From the NCBI GenBank assembly GCA_026413225.1, contig CM048553.1, positions 139,384,690 to 139,448,689 on the forward strand: a stretch of DNA of 64,000 bases, written 5' to 3'. The notes under the pieces are model-generated. The model worked only from the letters and a program-made list of their open reading frames with translations, had not been told where the DNA came from and did not search any database. A program made the position numbers and the translations under genes. This DNA comes from Otis tarda. Its lineage: Eukaryota > Chordata > Aves > Otidiformes > Otididae. Below are positions 59,386 through 64,000 of the stretch, one piece after another (position 1 is the stretch's first letter; the number at the start of each line of letters is the position of its first letter).

Positions 59386-61379
59386 TATTCTCCAGTGTTA
59401 AGCAATATTAGAGCTGAAAAACCTCAGTCTACAACCCCTTTTTTTTTTCTTTTAGTGAATTCACTTCATCCAAATACAACTCATAAAATGTCATCATTGC
59501 AAAAAGGCTGTTTTTCAAACCTTGGTTTTATGGCATTAAATGTGACATTACTTCAAAAACTGTGTAAGATGGGCTGGAATTACTTTAAAGTCCTCAACCG
59601 CCCTTTACATTGCTGGATTTCAGAAGAGTGGAGTGTTTTTAATTTTTTGGCTCTGTAAGTGTAGAGTCTTTATAGACATTATCTAAAATACAGGTATGAG
59701 CTCAGATGAGAGACTCACTTGGCATTCATGTTTCCCTTTGATTTCAAAGTAAGCCAAAGCTACTCAGAATCTTAGAGGAGTGAGTTCTTGTGCTGTATTT
59801 CTGGTACATCCTGGCTGAGAGTTAATTGCTCTCACAGGGATAAGTGGGGATGTGTCCCTCTCAGTTGAGTGTAGCTGTCCTCACCCCCCAAGGCCTCTCT
59901 CTAGGTGAAAGTCAGTAGTCCCAGCTCACTTGGTCTCTCTGGCTTTTTCTGCAGTGGATGATGGGTGCCATTTAGCAATTTGCAATTAAAAAATTATCTT
60001 GTTGAAATAGTATTATGAAGCAGAAGAGAGAGTTTATTGAGAGTCAGTTCTGCTGCACCATCAAGTTGCTTTTCTCTCCCAAACACTTCTTCGTTTGAAT
60101 GGGGTAGAGCACAGATAGGTAAATAGTGAACATCCTCTGAGGTAGACTTGGCTGAAGGCATGAATTTCAATCTCAGTAGCACAACAGTAACCTTGGCCTA
60201 ATCCATAGACTTGAAAGAAGTGCCCCCATGTAAGGGAGCAGAAAATGGCCAAGTACTTCATGACTGGTCTCCTGTGAGTTGCAAGGGGGCTGATCTCCTG
60301 GTGCTGCAGTTTCTTCTATGCTAAGCCAGTGTCTGAAAGGATCCATTATCTCTCTTGAAAAAAGTTGAGGACTTCTACCGTGCTCTGAGAAGGTGCATCA
60401 ACCCTTGAGCAGCTGATTCTGACCCTTTTGTGCCACCTGAGTGCTTCAGAAACTAGGTACTTTGTCTGGCAGGCAAAGCCTTCCCCAGTGAGTGGGAATT
60501 ATCAACCAGCAGAGAAGTAGTGGAGCCACCTCCAGCCTTGCACAGGCAGGGCACATGGTGGAGCTTGTGTGGCCATCCCAGCCCTCCTGGGCTGCCGGAG
60601 CCACTGCTCCACTGCTCCACAGTAACACAGTTGGCTTCACCATCACAGAATGCCTCCCAGTGTGGGCTTGGCTCAGCCTGAAGTGCTGATCCTGGTATTT
60701 CTTTGGACTCTGCTGAGGGAGTTCTTACAGCATGTTACTGGTTTTCATATCTTTTGGATCTGAGTGTATAGCAAGTGAAAAGGAGGAAAGCTATCCTCCC
60801 AGTAGTACCCTGCTAGCATCCTCATGGTGCCACATGCTAGCATGCTGTGTACAGAGGGACCACATGTTAACTTTTGTGGTGCTGGGGGACAGAAATGGAT
60901 GGGAGTGAATTCCACCCAAGCAAGTCTGGGTGAGTCCTTGACAGAGACCTCTCTATGGCACCAGAAAGCCATCATGTCTGGGAATCCAGCTTCACACCCA
61001 AGCCTCGAAGACAGACAAATGAATAGTACTGGCTTTATAAAATCCAGTGCTGTTGGTAGATGAAGTCATTTGTGAACTGTAAGTTGATGCATTTGTGATC
61101 TGAGAGATGCTGTCGTCAGGGCTCAGTTGCGTAAGCACAGTTCTTGCTGCTGCTTGTCGTGGTCTGCAGTATCCTGCTTGGCCTCTGACCATGAGTCATA
61201 TCTGTCAACTCTGTTTTGAGACCTTGGACACTTGAAGTTACCTCAAAGAGTGCCAGGCACGTATGCTCAAGTGAGACAAGGTGTGACTAGCACCCTGGAA
61301 CAAAAGGACAGAAAGGTAGGTAGGCTCAGTGCTCCCCTGGGTACCAACACAGCCACTTGAAGTAGATGAATTATCTTAA
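59386..61379. other. Unique DNA, no gene seen
   Basis: 60440-60700 is GC-richer and has 65- and 66-aa frames on opposite strands without motifs. Confidence 0.5.
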
Positions 61380-61575
61380 TCATAGAATCATAGAATCTTT
61401 AAGGTTGGAAAAGACCTCCAAGATCATCAAGTCCAACCATCAACCTAACATCACCATGCCTACTAAACCATGTCGCGAAGTGCCACGTCTACACGTTTCC
61501 TGAACACCTCCAGGGGTGGTCGCTTCCTTTGGCAGCCTGTTCCAGTGCCTGACCAGACATAACCTGTAGCTTCTG
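61380..61575 (-). mobile_element. CR1 LINE 3' tail, antisense
   Basis: Begins with the octamer tail in antisense (catagaatcatagaatc), then 'aaggttggaaaagacctcca', 'agatcatcaagtccaaccat', 'caacctaacatcaccatgcc', 'tgtcgcgaagtgccacgtct' and 'cctgaacacctccaggggtg'. Well preserved, therefore fairly young. Same type as the sense tail at 29.8 kb. Confidence 0.95.
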
Positions 61576-63429
61576 GAGACATCGTACTGCCTGAAGCCTC
61601 ATGCTGCTCCCACTTGGGGCTTGCATTCAAACAGCACATAAATGTAAAGCCTCACCCCAAGAAATCCCTCTTTCTCTCTGGGGGAAAATCCCTCTTTCTC
61701 CCTTCTCCACCTCCAGGCCCACTCTGCTGTGCAGCACACAGAGCTCTCTGCACGCAGCTCCTTGGCTGTGCACCAAGTCCAGGCAATAAGTGACTTGGTG
61801 GAAGGCACAATATTCACAGGCTCTCAGGAGGCTCATTGGAAAAATCTGGTTATTAATTAATGTATGATAAGACAGCACAATATCTTCAAGGGTTTCTTGT
61901 AGCCTTCTCCTCGTGCTTGGGTTTAATATTCCTCCTTACAGCAGTCTCCGTATATCTTCTGTAATGTGGAGGAATCAGTGCCTCGGAGAATTTTTTTAAT
62001 TCTAGCTGCCAGACAGCTATAGACCAATTAATCTACAAGTATGCACATTTGGGGATGATATTCTCCTGTGACTCAGCAGTGTAACAGATGGCAAAATATT
62101 TCATATTTATTTCCATTCCGTTTCTATATTGGAAATGAACCCAGACATTTTAGTTTTTTGACAGTCAGACAACATCTGTTGAGAACGCTGTCAGCTGAAT
62201 TACAACCTCTCTGGCAGGTAATTGGGCAGGCAGCATGAATTAATTTCAGCTATTCTGTATGTGGTTAAATGTCTTTCTTTACTACGTTATTTTCATTGCA
62301 AGTGCTGGATTTATGGATGCTGACTAGCTTTACATTGTATCCCTGAGAGTTTAAGTTCAGTCATATAAAGATTTGACGCATTAAGGAAGATACTGTGTAT
62401 TAAGTTGCAATATCAATGGATTTATTTGCACTCATTCCTTAGCCAAGACCAATTAAAAGAAGGGATGTTTTGGAGGGGTCAGGCCAGTGGCTTGAAGGCG
62501 ATGCACTCCACTGCCATGGAAGAAACTCAAGTGTGGGAGTGACTTTGAGGATTTAGTCCCAGGAGTTGGTGTAACCCAGACATATCACAGTCTGAGATAT
62601 CTGAGCAGAGCGAGAGGCTGCCAAGTGCTCTCTCTCCTGTTGCAAGCAGCATCCTAGACTTCTGGCAGTTCTCAAACAAAATTTTTCCTGGGGAAGCAGG
62701 TGTGGAAGCTGTGGCCTTCCATGGTGAGAGGATAAGGAGTCTGAGCACTGAAGGAAGCCTGATGTGGGGGAAGGGATTTGGTATTTTTCTGCTAAGAGAG
62801 AAGCTCCCTGAGCAGCAGAATTAGCAATTTCCTCTAGGCTGCTTGTCCTGTGTCCATATTCCTTAGCTCAATGCAGTCACCTCTATTTCTGCCCTCCTGA
62901 GCACTATTCACGTTGCCAGCCTCCCCTGCAACAACACAGTCAGTTGTCCCTCTGGTCCTATTCCCCTTCCACAGTACTTTAAGCTCCCTCATGGTTTTTG
63001 CTGTTGGGTGAGGCACTGTGCATGATGATGCAGACAGACACACACACATACTCGTTTTCTAGAGTGCACATGGCTGTGGACTGACCAGCTGCTGCCAAAC
63101 AGATTGAACAACAGCTGAGTTCTCCTTGTGTCTCCATCAGACATTTCTGATTTTCAGCAAATACGTGTCAATGTCCTCTAAGATGTCTACTGTCTGCCAA
63201 ATGCAATTAGGGAAAACTGACAGACAGATAGGACAGACAGGGTAGGAACACTTGTGGAAAACTAGGCTAAGAGTCACAGTAAACAAGTGAGTAATGAGGG
63301 AAATATTTGCAAGACATTAGCTTAATTACTTTGGTTCTGTGCTATTCTTTAACTGACTTTATTCAACTTTGTTTGTCTTTGTGACAGGAATTAGGTGGTG
63401 TTCTCTGTTTATTTGGTACTTAACTTATT
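61576..63429. other. Unique DNA, no gene seen
   Basis: A short partial duplication (aaatccctctttctc twice, about 61665-61705). No exon or RNA gene recognised. Confidence 0.5.
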
Positions 63430-63945
63430 ATGCTCACAGTCCAGCTCTGGAGCCTTCAACATAAGAAGGACGTGGACCTGTTGGAGTGAGTCTGGAGGAG
63501 GGCCACAAAGATGATCAGAGGGCTGGAGCACCTCTCCTATGAGGACAGGCTGAGAGAGTTGGGGCTGTTCAGCCTGGAGAAGAGAAAGCTCCAGGGAGAC
63601 CTTATAGCGACCTTCCAGTACCTAAAGGGGCCTACAGGAAAGACAGGGAGAAACTTTTTAGCAGGGCCTGTTGTGATAGAACAAGGGGTAACGGTTTTAA
63701 AATAGAAGGAAGCAGATTCAGACTTGATATAATGAAAAAAATTTTACAGTGAGGGTGGTGGAATACTGGCACAGGTTGCCCAGGAAGGTGGTAGATGCCC
63801 CATCCCTGGAAACATTTCTGTTCAAGGCCAGGTTGGACGGGGCTCTGAGCAACCTGATCTAGTTGGAGATGTCCCTGCTCACTGCAGGGGGGTTGGACTA
63901 CATGGCCTTTAAAGGTCCCTTCCAACCCAAACTATTCTATGATTC
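63430..63945 (+). mobile_element. CR1 LINE 3' end, sense, about 0.5 kb
   Basis: From the C-terminal part of the CR1 ORF2 region ('gtggacctgttggagtgagt', 'ggagggccacaaagatgatc', 'gagcacctctcctatgagga', 'caggctgagagagttggggc', 'agcctggagaagagaaagct', 'ccttccagtacctaaagggg') through the 3' untranslated region to 'ctattctatgattctgt'. It is 5'-truncated as usual for CR1, with stops and no catalytic reverse-transcriptase motif. The 64-aa open frame at 63511-63705 is a remnant of this region and not a gene. Confidence 0.97.
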
Positions 63946-64000
63946 TGTATGTATGAAGTCATATGAGTTACATTCACTCAACCATATGTGTATGTGTCTG
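63946..64000. other. Window end, unique
   Basis: 55 bases after the CR1 tail. Nothing recognised. Confidence 0.6.

Noticed and set aside
63511..63925. Frames over the terminal CR1
   Set aside because: Remnant of CR1 ORF2 C-terminus and antisense shadow. Not intact genes.
1..64000. CRISPR array, tRNA or rRNA genes, bacterial operon structure
   Set aside because: No regularly spaced repeats of CRISPR type, no cloverleaf candidates noticed and no dense ORF packing. The sequence is eukaryotic non-coding in character.

Overview
The window looks like a stretch of bird nuclear genome. The evidence is the set of CR1 LINE 3' ends with their characteristic 8-bp tail (attctatg), LTR retrovirus sequences of avian type, heavily decayed MIR-like SINE relics and low overall repeat density. 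It behaves as intergenic or deep-intronic DNA. No bacterial-style genes, tRNA, rRNA or CRISPR arrays are present, and I found no open reading frame that I recognise as a protein. The many 60-200 aa open frames look like chance ORFs or lie inside repeats.

Layout. 1-22 kb is mostly unique AT-rich DNA with an old antisense CR1 (about 6.2-6.45 kb), several MIR-like relics (8.84, 11.9, 14.7 and 17.9 kb) and one signal-peptide-like open frame followed by a splice-donor-like GTAAGG (10,256-10,357). 22.0-23.7 kb holds a younger CR1 3' end and then a very old CR1 copy. 24,592-26,787 is a complete, short, non-autonomous endogenous retrovirus. It has two nearly identical LTRs of about 0.95 kb, a tRNA-Lys primer-binding site, a 301-bp internal segment without gag/pol/env, a purine tract, and 5-bp target duplications (GATTG) on both sides. 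26.8-35 kb is unique DNA with a CR1 tail at 29.8 kb. A compact CpG island lies at about 35.07-35.40 kb, with a YY1-like motif over an ATG in good context.

35.4-45 kb is unique DNA with a small CpG cluster near 43.7 kb. 45.13-45.58 kb is a minus-strand LTR, apparently solo. It has a 23-bp tandem repeat array, two NF-kB-like sites in a 17-bp tandem duplication, a TATA box and a poly(A) signal. Next to it lies an unexplained CpG-containing segment. 49.57-49.62 kb is a CA microsatellite. Two perfect long hairpins (17-bp and 16-bp stems) lie within about 360 bp of each other at 52.0-52.4 kb. The remainder is unique DNA with antisense CR1 relics at 55.5 and 61.4 kb and a sense CR1 at 63.4-63.95 kb.

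Nothing here forms a pathway. The functional content I can support is mobile-element biology plus a few candidate regulatory elements. The best-supported unusual object is the short ERV with complete termini. The hairpin pair and the kB-site LTR come next. All family names come from pattern recognition by eye, without database searches.
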